This document shows positions 40,148-49,304 of a stretch of DNA of 64,000 bases, piece after piece. A model generated the notes under the pieces. It saw only the letters and a list, made by a program, of their open reading frames with translations. It did no database searches and was not told the DNA's origin. Position numbers and translations under genes: made by a program. The stretch's first letter is position 1. The number at the start of each line of letters is the position of its first letter. Origin of the DNA: Pseudomonas cannabina (GTDB lineage Bacteria > Pseudomonadota > Gammaproteobacteria > Pseudomonadales > Pseudomonadaceae); the NCBI RefSeq assembly GCF_900100365.1, contig NZ_FNKU01000001.1:4105501-4169500 (forward strand), written 5' to 3'.

Positions 40148-41590
40148 ATGTTCGATTTCTCCGCCCAACTCAAGCAGCACTTCGCGGCCCTGCACAGTGA
40201 GGCGCAATTTTTTTCCGTGCGTTACGTGCGTCGCACCGGCCAACGGCTGTGCGTGCGCAAGAACGTGGCCGAACCACCGTCGCTGAGCAGCGATGAAGGC
40301 GCAATGCTGACCGTGCGCCTGAACGGCGTCGAAGCCTACGCTGCCACTAACGATATTTCCCGCCAGGGTTTGCAAGCGGCCCTTCAACAGGCCGAGGCAC
40401 TGGCCAGGCGTCTGGCGCCGCATGCCTTGCTGGACCTGAGCACGCAAGCCGTGTCGACCGCCAGAGCGGACTATCTGTCGCCGAACATCGACCAGGCCTT
40501 CCCACCGCTGAGCGACTGCATCGGCCTGCTGATGGGCGAGTCGAATGCGGTGCCGAAAGACGAGCGCCTGGTCAACTGGCAAGCCACGCTGGGGCTGGAA
40601 ACCGTCGAACAGATCTACTTCAACAGCGCAGGCGCCGAGCTTCGTCAGGCGCAGCGTTTTGTCTTTCCCGGCATGAGCGTGACCGCTTACGACGGGCGCG
40701 ACAGCCAGACGCGCAACCTCGGCGGCGACAACTTCGGCCAACAGGGCGGCCTCGAAGTGCTGAGCAATTGCGGGCTGATCGGCTCTGCCGCACGCGTGGC
40801 CGATGAGGCCTTGCAGTTGATCCTCGCACCTAACACGCCGTCCGGCCCACGCGATCTGTTGTTGATGCCGGACCAGATGGTGTTACAGATTCACGAATCC
40901 ATCGGCCACCCGCTGGAGCTGGACCGGATTCTCGGTGACGAGCGTAATTACGCCGGCACCAGCTTCGTCAAGACATCGGATTTCGGCAGCCTGCAATACG
41001 GTTCCAGCCTGTTGAACGTGACCTTCGACCCGGAGATTCCCGAACAATTGGCCAGTTACGCGCACGATGACGACGGCACCCCGGCGCACAAGCAGTTTCT
41101 GATTCGCGAAGGCCTGCTGCTGCGTCCGCTCGGCGGCGCGCTGTCGCAATACCGCAGCGGCCTGGACGGCGTGGCCAACAGCCGCGCCTGTAGCTGGAAC
41201 CGCGCGCCCATCGATCGCATGGCCAACCTGAATATCGAGCCCGGCGATCAGTCGATGGACAGCCTGATCGGCACGATCGAGCACGGTATTCTGATGTCGA
41301 GCAATCGCTCGTGGTCCATCGACGATGCGCGCAACAAATTTCAGTTTGGCTGTGAATGGGGCCAGTTGATCGAAAACGGCGAGCTCAAGGGCGTGGTGAA
41401 GAACCCCAACTATCGGGCGATTTCTGCGCAATTCTGGAAAAACCTCAGCGCCGTTGGCGATGCGAGCACCTTCAAAGTGCTGGGCACCCCCAACTGCGGC
41501 AAGGGTGAGCCAAACCAGGTGATCCGGGTCGGCCACGCCTCCCCGGCGTGTGTGTTTGCCAATGTCGATGTATTCGGAGGGGACGCCTGA
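40148..41590 (+). CDS. TldD-like metallopeptidase subunit
   Basis: A 480-residue member of the TldD/PmbA family. The zinc motif is HESIGHPLELDRILG (HExxxH), with GTSFVKTSDFGS downstream. It overlaps by one base the gene for a TldE-like partner without the motif, so they should form a TldD/TldE-type heterodimeric protease. Sequence details differ from housekeeping TldD, suggesting a paralogous pair. Its substrate is not evident; no modified-peptide gene is seen nearby. Confidence 0.88.
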   Translation: MFDFSAQLKQHFAALHSEAQFFSVRYVRRTGQRLCVRKNVAEPPSLSSDEGAMLTVRLNGVEAYAATNDISRQGLQAALQQAEALARRLAPHALLDLSTQAVSTARADYLSPNIDQAFPPLSDCIGLLMGESNAVPKDERLVNWQATLGLETVEQIYFNSAGAELRQAQRFVFPGMSVTAYDGRDSQTRNLGGDNFGQQGGLEVLSNCGLIGSAARVADEALQLILAPNTPSGPRDLLLMPDQMVLQIHESIGHPLELDRILGDERNYAGTSFVKTSDFGSLQYGSSLLNVTFDPEIPEQLASYAHDDDGTPAHKQFLIREGLLLRPLGGALSQYRSGLDGVANSRACSWNRAPIDRMANLNIEPGDQSMDSLIGTIEHGILMSSNRSWSIDDARNKFQFGCEWGQLIENGELKGVVKNPNYRAISAQFWKNLSAVGDASTFKVLGTPNCGKGEPNQVIRVGHASPACVFANVDVFGGDA

Positions 41591-42915
41591 TGTCGCACCA
41601 ACAGCAATTCGAGGCGCTGGTCGCCGTGCTCAAGGCGGCGCTCAGCCCGAGCGAACAGTTCACCCTGGCCTACGACGCCGAAGCGTCGGATTTCATCCGT
41701 TTCAACCACGGGCAGGTCCGGCAGGCCGGGTGCGTGCAGCAGGTGATCCTGACCTTCAAGCTGATTGACGACGGGCGTCACGCCAATCTGGAAGTGACGC
41801 TGTCCGGCGATACCGAAACCGACACCCGGCGTCTGACTGAGGCCTTGCAGCAGTTGCGCGACACGCTGCCATCGCTGTCGGAAGACCCGTATCTGCTGCC
41901 CAACACGCAGGCCTGGCAGAGCAGCAACGTGCAAAACCTGCCGCTGCCGGACAGCGCACAGGTCGTGGAGCAGATCAGCGCACTGGCTCAAGGTCTCGAC
42001 CTGGTGGGCTTTTATGCGGCAGGCCCGTTGTATCGCGGTTTTGCCAGTTCCTGGGGTGCACTGGGCTGGCATCAGGGCAACAGCTTCAATTTCGACTGGA
42101 GCCTGTTTCATGAAAACGGCCAGGCGGTGAAAGCCAATTACGCCGGTCACGACTGGAACAACGAGGCCTTCGTACGTCGCTTCGAACAGGCACGCGAGCA
42201 ACTGGAGTTTCTCGGACGCCCGCTGCATGTGCTCGAACCAGGGCAATACCTTGCGTATCTGGCACCGGCGGCAATGGATGAAGTGATCAGCATGCTCACC
42301 TGGGGCGGGTTTTCCGCTCAGGCGCTGGCCAGCAAACGCAGCCCGCTGCAACGGCTGTATGACGGCGACACGCCGTTCAGTGCCATGGTCAGCATCGACG
42401 AGCAGGTCACCGGCTCGCTCTCGCCTGCGTTCTCGCGCGAAGGCTACCCGCGCAAGGATCTGGCGCTGATCGCCAACGGGCAAGCCCGCGAGCGCCTAGT
42501 GGATTCGAGCAGTGCCGCCGAATATAACTTACCCGCCAACGGCGCGGATTATGGCGAAGGGCCCAGCGCCCTGAGCATGGCCGGGGGTTCGCTGGAGCTG
42601 GATCAGATCCTTGAAAAGCTCGGCACCGGCCTTTACATCAGCAACCTGTGGTACTTGAACTTCTCGGACCGCGCCGCCGCACGTCTGACCGGCATGACAC
42701 GCTTTGCAACTTTCTGGGTCGAAAATGGCCAGATCGTCGCCCCGGTCAGCACCATGCGCTTCGATGACAGCGCCTACAGCCTGCTGGGCAGTGCGCTGGA
42801 AGACCTGACCCGCAAGCGGGAGCTGATCCTGCAATCAAGCACCTACAGCCAGCGTCAGACCGGCTCTACCCACTTGCCCGGCGCGCTGATCAGTCGAATC
42901 ACCTTCACGTTATAG
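41590..42915 (+). CDS. TldE/PmbA-like partner subunit
   Basis: A 441-residue protein of the same family without the HExxxH motif. It has FIRFNHGQVRQAG near the N-terminus and GTGLYISNLWYLNFSDRAAARLTG near the C-terminus, both family signatures. It starts at the ATG overlapping the upstream stop. It presumably shapes the protease chamber. Confidence 0.88.
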   Translation: MSHQQQFEALVAVLKAALSPSEQFTLAYDAEASDFIRFNHGQVRQAGCVQQVILTFKLIDDGRHANLEVTLSGDTETDTRRLTEALQQLRDTLPSLSEDPYLLPNTQAWQSSNVQNLPLPDSAQVVEQISALAQGLDLVGFYAAGPLYRGFASSWGALGWHQGNSFNFDWSLFHENGQAVKANYAGHDWNNEAFVRRFEQAREQLEFLGRPLHVLEPGQYLAYLAPAAMDEVISMLTWGGFSAQALASKRSPLQRLYDGDTPFSAMVSIDEQVTGSLSPAFSREGYPRKDLALIANGQARERLVDSSSAAEYNLPANGADYGEGPSALSMAGGSLELDQILEKLGTGLYISNLWYLNFSDRAAARLTGMTRFATFWVENGQIVAPVSTMRFDDSAYSLLGSALEDLTRKRELILQSSTYSQRQTGSTHLPGALISRITFTL

Positions 42916-42924
42916 CAGGAGCCT

Positions 42925-44337
42925 ATGTCGAACTCAGCGGCGCCCATCACGGACGATAAAACCCTGCGCTGGATGCCCTGGGTTATCGCCATCGCGTTCT
43001 TCATGCAAAGCCTGGACGGCACGATCCTCAACACCGCCCTGCCGTCCATGGCCCTTTCGCTGGCAGAAGACCCGCTGCGCATGCAGTCGGTGGTCATCGC
43101 CTACATGCTGACCATCGCGCTGCTGATTCCGGCGTCGGGCTGGATTGCCGACCGTTTCGGAATCAAACGGATTTTCTTCAGCGCGATTCTGCTGTTCAGT
43201 TTCGGCTCGCTGCTGTGCGCGCTGTCTCATTCACTGAGCGTACTGGTCGCGGCACGGATTGTTCAGGGGCTTGGCGGCGCGCTGATGGTGCCGATCGGGC
43301 GCCTGATTGTGCTGCGCGCCTACCCGCGATCGGAGCTGGTGCGGATCATGGGCTTCATCACCATACCCGGTTTGCTCGGCCCGCTGCTGGGTCCGACGCT
43401 GGGCGGCTGGATGGTCGAGTACCTGAGCTGGCACTGGATTTTTCTGATCAACATTCCGGTCGGCCTGCTAGGTTGTTACGCGGTCAAGCATTTCATTCCT
43501 GATCTGCCTGGTGGCGGCCGAACACATTTCGACGGCGTCGGTTTCATCCTGTTTGGCGCCGCAATGGTACTGATCACTATCGCGCTGGAAGGTCTGGGCG
43601 AGCTGCACCTGCCGCACATGCGCGTGGTGCTGCTGCTATTTGCCGGAATGGGTTGCCTGGCGGCCTACTGGCTACGCGCCGGTCATATCGAATCCCCGCT
43701 GTTTGCCCCTTCACTGTTCCGCACCCGCACGTTCGCGGTGGGCATCATGGGCAACCTGTTCGCACGCCTGGGCAGCGGCGCACTGCCGTTTCTGGTGCCT
43801 TTGCTGCTGCAAGTGGCGCTGGGTTACTCGCCGTCCCAGGCGGGGATGAGCATGCTGCCACTGGCGGCAGCCGGCATGTTCGCCAAGACCGTGGCACGCT
43901 GGCTGATCGAACATCTGGGGTATCGCCTGATTCTCACCGGCAACACGCTATTGCTGGGTATCCTGCTGGCCAGTCTGGCGCTGGTTGATACGCAGACCCC
44001 TTACTGGGTCTTGCTGGTGCAACTGGGTCTGCTCGGCGCTGTGAATTCGTTGCAGTTCACGGCCATGAATACCGTCACCCTGATTGATCTCGATGACGCC
44101 AGCGCCGCCAGCGGCAACAGCCTGCTGTCGGTGGTCGCCCAACTGTCCCTGAGTCTTGGGGTGGCGAGCGCGGCCGCCTTGTTGGGCGGTTTCAGCGAAG
44201 ACGTTGCCGCAGGCGAGGTCAGCAGCGTGCTGGGGGCATTCCAGCTGACATTCCTGAGCGTCGGCGTGCTCGCGATGTTCGCCGCCGGTATTTTCCTGCA
44301 GTTGCCTGAAAAGGAGGCCAGAACAGCAAAAATCTAA
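42925..44337 (+). CDS. MFS drug-type exporter, DHA2 (EmrB/MdtD) family
   Basis: A 470-residue inner-membrane transporter. Helix 1 has AIAFFMQSLDGTILNTALPS, the DHA2 start. The A motif is WIADRFGIKRIFF, and motif C-like GLLGPLLGPTLGGWMVE follows. Hydrophobic segments are consistent with about 14 helices. It starts 9 bp after the TldE-like gene, so the three genes may be one operon; an exporter beside a peptide-processing pair is suggestive but common function is unproven. Confidence 0.88.
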   Translation: MSNSAAPITDDKTLRWMPWVIAIAFFMQSLDGTILNTALPSMALSLAEDPLRMQSVVIAYMLTIALLIPASGWIADRFGIKRIFFSAILLFSFGSLLCALSHSLSVLVAARIVQGLGGALMVPIGRLIVLRAYPRSELVRIMGFITIPGLLGPLLGPTLGGWMVEYLSWHWIFLINIPVGLLGCYAVKHFIPDLPGGGRTHFDGVGFILFGAAMVLITIALEGLGELHLPHMRVVLLLFAGMGCLAAYWLRAGHIESPLFAPSLFRTRTFAVGIMGNLFARLGSGALPFLVPLLLQVALGYSPSQAGMSMLPLAAAGMFAKTVARWLIEHLGYRLILTGNTLLLGILLASLALVDTQTPYWVLLVQLGLLGAVNSLQFTAMNTVTLIDLDDASAASGNSLLSVVAQLSLSLGVASAAALLGGFSEDVAAGEVSSVLGAFQLTFLSVGVLAMFAAGIFLQLPEKEARTAKI

Positions 44338-44589
44338 AGCCTGAGGCCAGGCTCCGGTCGCCAGAAGGTGTTCATCATCAGCGCATGAAAAAAGCGCTTT
44401 TGCCCCCGAAAACACTGCGCTTTAGGTAACCGACCAGATACATTGAAGAAGAACGATAACTGGCCGACACATTTATAGCACTAAGCCATCGTGGTCTCTT
44501 GTAAGCACGGGCTGCATGATGCAACCTTGCCATACGCGAAAAGAGGGTTCACGCCCGTCGCGACTAGTATTCCGGAAGCGAGTTTGTTC

Positions 44590-47283
44590 ATGAAAAGCCA
44601 AACCGATGCTGCCGGTAGAACCGCAGCCGAGGTAGTGACGCAATTGCCAGTGCCCTCGCGCTTGGGAATGCTGCGTTTCGAGAGGCTGAATGAAGCCAAT
44701 TGGGCGCTATTGTTCCTCGATCCAAATTGCGAAAAGCAGTTTGGGCTGCCCGCCGTCGACCTTTGCGCCCTGATTGGATCCCCTTATGCCAGTCTCATGG
44801 AGCCGGAAGTACGCTATCAATTACACGACGACGTTCAACTGCAACTGTCCTCATCGCCGAATTACCTGATTCGCTACACCCTGCATACGCCCAAAGGTCC
44901 GCTGGGCCTGCTGGAAATAGGCGAAGCCTACAAGCAGCACAACCGTCATTTGCTGCGCGGCTATTTCATGATCGTCGACGAGCAAGTCATCGAAAGCGAG
45001 CAACCTGTCGATTCCGATCTTGAAACCCGCAACTCCCGATTGCAGATTGCCCTGGAGCTCAATCAGCGAGCCCAGCGTGACCAGTTCGCACACCTTGAGC
45101 GGGTGCGCGCCCAGCAGGATCTGATCCTGCGCCTGACCCGCCATCGCTACACCACCGCCAACACCCTGTTGGAGGCGGCACAGCTGATCACCCGAAGCGC
45201 CTGTGACATCTACGATGTCGACCATGTCAGTATCTGGAACCTGAACGACAAGCGCCTGGAACCGATTACTGACTACGACCGGGAGAGCGGTGATTATCGG
45301 ACGCGCACGCCGATCGATATCAGCCCCTATCCGTCGTATCTCCAGGCTTTGCACACCAGCAGAGCCATCGACGCCGGCAATATCCAGACTGACCCGCGCA
45401 CCCGGGAAATGGCCGAAAACCTGACCCCCCTGGAAAACCGTGCCGTGCTGGACGCCAGCATTCGTATCGACGGGCAGGTGGTGGGCGTGCTGTGCCTGGA
45501 ACAGACCGGCTCGACACGTGAATGGCAGTCTGACGAGATCGCCTTCGCTGGCGAGCTGGCTGACCAGTTCGCGCAGGTGATCAACAACCACAACCGTCGT
45601 GCCGCGACCAACGCGCTGCATCTGTTCCAGCGTGCGGTTGAACAAAGTGCCAACGCGTTTCTGCTGGTCAACTGCGATGGCGTGGTCGAGTACGTGAACC
45701 CCAGCTTCACGGCCATCACTCAATACAGTTCCGAGGAGGTTTCCGGGCGCAAGCTCTCGGCATTGCCGGCACTGGAAAATCTCAATCAGTTGCTTCTGGA
45801 AGCCAATTCCAGCCTGACCACCAGCAACAGCTGGCAGGGCGAATTCAAAAGCCGCCGCAAGAACCTCGAACCCTACTGGGGTCAGTTGTCGATATCCAAG
45901 GTCTACAGCGACACGCGCGAGCTGACGCACTACATCGGTATTTACGAAGACATTACCGAGAGCAAGCTGGCCCAGCAGCGCATCGAGCGTCTGGCTTATA
46001 CCGACAACCTGACCAACCTTGGCAATCGGCCAGCGTTCATCCGCAATCTGGACGAACGCTTTGCCCGTGACACCGACACACCGATGAGCCTGCTGCTGGT
46101 CGACATCGACAATTTCAAGCGCATCAACGACAGCCTGGGTCACCAGACCGGCGACAAACTGCTGATCAGCCTGGCTCGCCGCCTGCGCAACACGCTGAGC
46201 CCGACCGATGTACTGGCGCGCTTTGCCAGTAACGAATTTGCCGTGCTGCTGGACAATACCGGTCAGGAAGCCGGACAGACGATTGCTGCCGAGGTTCTGG
46301 CGACGCTGGACAAGCCCATGTTCGTCGATAACCAGTTGATCAGCGTTACGGGCTCGGTGGGCCTGGCGTGCGCTCCACTGCATGGCCGCGACCCGCAGAC
46401 CTTGATGAAAAACGCCGGGCTGGCGCTGCACAAGGCCAAAGCCAACGGCAAGCATCAGGTACAAGTGTTCACCGAAGCACTGAATGCCGAAGCCAGCTAC
46501 AAGCTGTTCGTTGAGAACAACCTGCGCCGCGCCCTGACCCAGAACGAGCTGGAAGTGTTCTACCAGCCGAAACTGTGCCTGCTGACCGGACGCCTGCTGG
46601 GCATGGAGGCGCTGCTGCGCTGGAATCATCCTGAAAAAGGCATGATCCGACCGGATCAGTTCATCAGCGTGGCGGAAGAAACCGGGCTGATCATTCCTAT
46701 CGGCAAATGGGTCGCCCGCCAGTCGTGCCGCATGAGCAAGGATTTGACCGCTGCGGGCTTCGGTCATCTGCAAGTGGCGATCAACGTCTCGCCCAAGCAG
46801 TTTTCCGACCCGGAGCTGGTGTCGTCGATTGCCGCAATTCTCAGAGAAGAAGCGCTCGATCCCTCGCTGCTGGAGCTGGAACTGACCGAAGGCCTGCTGC
46901 TGGAAGCGACCGAAGACACCCGCCAGCAGCTCGACTCACTGAAGAAACTGGGCCTGTCTCTGGCCATGGATGACTTCGGCACCGGCTATTCGTCGTTCAG
47001 TTACCTGAAGAAATTCCCCATCGATGTGATCAAGATCGATCGCAGCTTTATCCGTGATATTCCGGATGATGAAGACGATATGGAAATCACCTCTGCGGTT
47101 ATCGCCATGGCTCACAACCTCAAGCTCAAAGTGGTTGCCGAAGGCATCGAAACCGCCGCTCAGCTGGCGTTTCTGCGTCGCCATCGTTGCGATGTCGGCC
47201 AGGGTTACCTGTTCGACAAGCCGATCCCCGGCGAAGAGCTGATCGAAAAATTGCAACGTTACCCTCGTCGGCCGTCGGCCTGA
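44590..47283 (+). CDS. dipA: Cyclic-di-GMP phosphodiesterase DipA
   Basis: An 897-residue protein: N-terminal PAS-like region (about 20-130), GAF domain (about 180-330), PAS domain (about 345-460), GGDEF-like domain (about 470-630) and EAL domain (about 640-890). The GGDEF site reads ARFASNEFAVLL, so it cannot make c-di-GMP. The EAL site is intact: GMEALLRWNHP, LELTEGLLLE, AMDDFGTGYSSFSYL and DVIKIDRSFI. Domain order, the ASNEF site and the neighbouring msrA match DipA of P. aeruginosa, which controls biofilm dispersal. I chose the ATG at 44590, which has GGAAGCGAG upstream. Confidence 0.92.
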   Translation: MKSQTDAAGRTAAEVVTQLPVPSRLGMLRFERLNEANWALLFLDPNCEKQFGLPAVDLCALIGSPYASLMEPEVRYQLHDDVQLQLSSSPNYLIRYTLHTPKGPLGLLEIGEAYKQHNRHLLRGYFMIVDEQVIESEQPVDSDLETRNSRLQIALELNQRAQRDQFAHLERVRAQQDLILRLTRHRYTTANTLLEAAQLITRSACDIYDVDHVSIWNLNDKRLEPITDYDRESGDYRTRTPIDISPYPSYLQALHTSRAIDAGNIQTDPRTREMAENLTPLENRAVLDASIRIDGQVVGVLCLEQTGSTREWQSDEIAFAGELADQFAQVINNHNRRAATNALHLFQRAVEQSANAFLLVNCDGVVEYVNPSFTAITQYSSEEVSGRKLSALPALENLNQLLLEANSSLTTSNSWQGEFKSRRKNLEPYWGQLSISKVYSDTRELTHYIGIYEDITESKLAQQRIERLAYTDNLTNLGNRPAFIRNLDERFARDTDTPMSLLLVDIDNFKRINDSLGHQTGDKLLISLARRLRNTLSPTDVLARFASNEFAVLLDNTGQEAGQTIAAEVLATLDKPMFVDNQLISVTGSVGLACAPLHGRDPQTLMKNAGLALHKAKANGKHQVQVFTEALNAEASYKLFVENNLRRALTQNELEVFYQPKLCLLTGRLLGMEALLRWNHPEKGMIRPDQFISVAEETGLIIPIGKWVARQSCRMSKDLTAAGFGHLQVAINVSPKQFSDPELVSSIAAILREEALDPSLLELELTEGLLLEATEDTRQQLDSLKKLGLSLAMDDFGTGYSSFSYLKKFPIDVIKIDRSFIRDIPDDEDDMEITSAVIAMAHNLKLKVVAEGIETAAQLAFLRRHRCDVGQGYLFDKPIPGEELIEKLQRYPRRPSA

Positions 47284-47430
47284 CCACCTTCCCTGCACCT
47301 CGCCTGTTCGGGCACACTGCTGGTCTGTTTTTACACGGCAGCACTTGTTTCTACGTGTAACGGGACCTATGTAACTCTATTCATCCGTCCCGGCCTTGCT
47401 GCCTGTCTCTAAATAGAGAGGATACGGTTC

Positions 47431-48078
47431 ATGACTCTGCGCTCGGAAATTCTAGTGAACAAAAACGTACTGCCTACCGCCGAACAAGCTCTGCCGGGTC
47501 GTGAAACACCTATGGCGCTGCCGGAAACTCACTTCGTCAACGGCAATCCGCTGCTGGGTCCGTTCTCGAGTAACGTCGAATTTGCCATCTTCGGAATGGG
47601 TTGCTTCTGGGGCGCAGAACGTCGCCTGTGGCAACAGGAAGGTGTTGTAAGCACCGTAGCGGGTTACGCGGGCGGGTTTACGCCGAACCCAACCTATGAG
47701 GAAGTCTGCTCAGGCCTGACCGGGCACACCGAAGTGGTGCTGGTCGTCTACGAGCCTGAGAAAATCAGTTACGAATCACTTCTCAAAGTGTTCTGGGAAG
47801 CGCACAACCCGACCCAAGGCATGCGTCAGGGCAACGACATCGGCACTCAATACCGCTCGGTGATCTATTGCACGACACCTGAACAGCTCGCCATCGCCAA
47901 GGCCAGTGCCGAGGCATTCCAGGCTGAACTGAGCAAGGCGGGCCTGGGCAAAATCACCACTGAAGTCGAAGAAGCGCCGACGGTGTACTTCGCTGAGGCA
48001 TACCACCAGCAATACCTGGCCAAGAACCCGCAGGGCTACTGCGGCCTGAAAGGCACCGGGGTTTGCGTGCCAGCGTGA
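47431..48078 (+). CDS. msrA: Peptide methionine-S-sulfoxide reductase MsrA
   Basis: A 215-residue repair enzyme. The catalytic motif is [15 protein letters not shown], and the C-terminal [10 protein letters not shown] carries the resolving cysteines. AGAGG-type ribosome site upstream of the ATG. It sits beside dipA as in other pseudomonads. Confidence 0.95.
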   Translation: MTLRSEILVNKNVLPTAEQALPGRETPMALPETHFVNGNPLLGPFSSNVEFAIFGMGCFWGAERRLWQQEGVVSTVAGYAGGFTPNPTYEEVCSGLTGHTEVVLVVYEPEKISYESLLKVFWEAHNPTQGMRQGNDIGTQYRSVIYCTTPEQLAIAKASAEAFQAELSKAGLGKITTEVEEAPTVYFAEAYHQQYLAKNPQGYCGLKGTGVCVPA

Positions 48079-48351
48079 GGTGACGGGTTGGCATACCGTT
48101 CTGAACGCTCTGCGTCCGGCCTTGACTTCGGAATGCGTCGTTTGAACGACCGTCTTCGCGGACAAGTCCGCTCCCACTGGAGCGGGAGGTCGCTCATGAG
48201 GCTTGTGTATAGCTTTGAGGGCTGGAGCGGGAGGAACGATCACCTCAACTATCGTGCGACGCTCCGCGTCGCATGCCGTTCTGGACGCTCTGCGTCCGGT
48301 CTTGAATAACGGCCCCGCATCGAGACATAGGGCCGCTCTTCAATCCAGTCA
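48079..48351. repeat. Repeat-filled junction between convergent msrA and the MetQ-like gene
   Basis: It holds CTTCGCGGACAAGTCCGCTC (about 48148) and a near-identical copy of the 4498-4548 repeat at 48248-48298. No gene is supported in the stretch. Confidence 0.78.
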
Positions 48352-49134
48352 TCAGAACGCGGGCAATACCGCGCCTTCGTACTTCTTGTTGATGAAGTCT
48401 TTGACTTGCTGGCTGGTCAGCGCTTTCGAAAGTTTCTCGATGGCGTCGGTGTGGGCGTTGTCTTCGCGGGTGACGAGGAAGTTCACGTAGGGCGAATCCG
48501 GGCCTTCGATGATCAGCGCGTCTTTCTTCGGATTGAGCTTGGCTTCCAGCGCGTAGTTGGTGTTGATCAGAGCGAGGTCAACCTGGCTCAAAGCACGTGG
48601 CAATACAGCCGATTCCAGTTCGCGGAATTTGAAGTTATGCGGGTTGGCAGCAATGTCTTTTGGCGTGGACAAGGCATTGCTCTTGTCCTTGAGCGTGATC
48701 AGACCGTTCTTGTCCAGCAGGATCAGCGCACGACCTGCGTTGCTGCCTTCGTTTGGAATGGCGATGGTTGCGCCTTCAGGCAGATCTTTCACGCTCTTGT
48801 ACTTCTTGGAATAGCCGCCAAACGGTTCGACGTGGACACCAACGCCAGTCACCAGGTTGGTACCCTTGCCCTTGTTGAAGCCATCCAGATACGGCCTGGT
48901 CTGGAAGTAGTTAGCGTCCAGACGCTTCTCGCTCAACTGGACGTTAGGCTGCACGTAGTCCGTGAAGACCTTGATTTCCAGGTCGACACCTTCTTTGGCC
49001 AGGGTTGGCTTGATCAGCTCAAGGATTTCCGCATGGGGCACTGGCGTCGCGCCGACCACCAGCTTTTCGCCTGCGTGTGCCAGGCCAATCGAGAAGGCAG
49101 CCGCCAGAGCGGTCATCAGAAACGTCTTTTTCAT
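48352..49134 (-). CDS. MetQ/NlpA-family substrate-binding protein
   Basis: A 260-residue periplasmic binding protein of the methionine-uptake family: VVGATPVPHAEILELIKP, VQLSEKRLDANYFQT, AIPNEGSNAGRALILLDKNGLI and LALINTNYALEA. The signal peptide ends in GLAHA with no Cys after it, so it is secreted rather than a lipoprotein, unlike typical MetQ. No metN/metI genes adjoin it. The next gene upstream is a sigma-54 activator-like gene on the same strand, 170 bp away. Ligand may be methionine or another sulfur compound. Confidence 0.88.
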   Translation of the reverse strand: MKKTFLMTALAAAFSIGLAHAGEKLVVGATPVPHAEILELIKPTLAKEGVDLEIKVFTDYVQPNVQLSEKRLDANYFQTRPYLDGFNKGKGTNLVTGVGVHVEPFGGYSKKYKSVKDLPEGATIAIPNEGSNAGRALILLDKNGLITLKDKSNALSTPKDIAANPHNFKFRELESAVLPRALSQVDLALINTNYALEAKLNPKKDALIIEGPDSPYVNFLVTREDNAHTDAIEKLSKALTSQQVKDFINKKYEGAVLPAF

Positions 49135-49304
49135 GCGGTGTCCTTAGGAAAAATCCGACTGCGTCATCCTGAAATGACGCCTTATTATTCAATGATTTGC
49201 TGCAGACTGATCGACTACGGCAACATCAGGCTGACATTACCTAGTTTTTATATTCCGAGAAAATACTTTTTAATCGAGTAGTTATATCTTTTTGTCTCAA
49301 ACCG

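Noticed and set aside
44851..46773. A 640-codon ORF on the - strand
   Set aside because: Lies opposite dipA, whose domains and motifs are unmistakable on the + strand.
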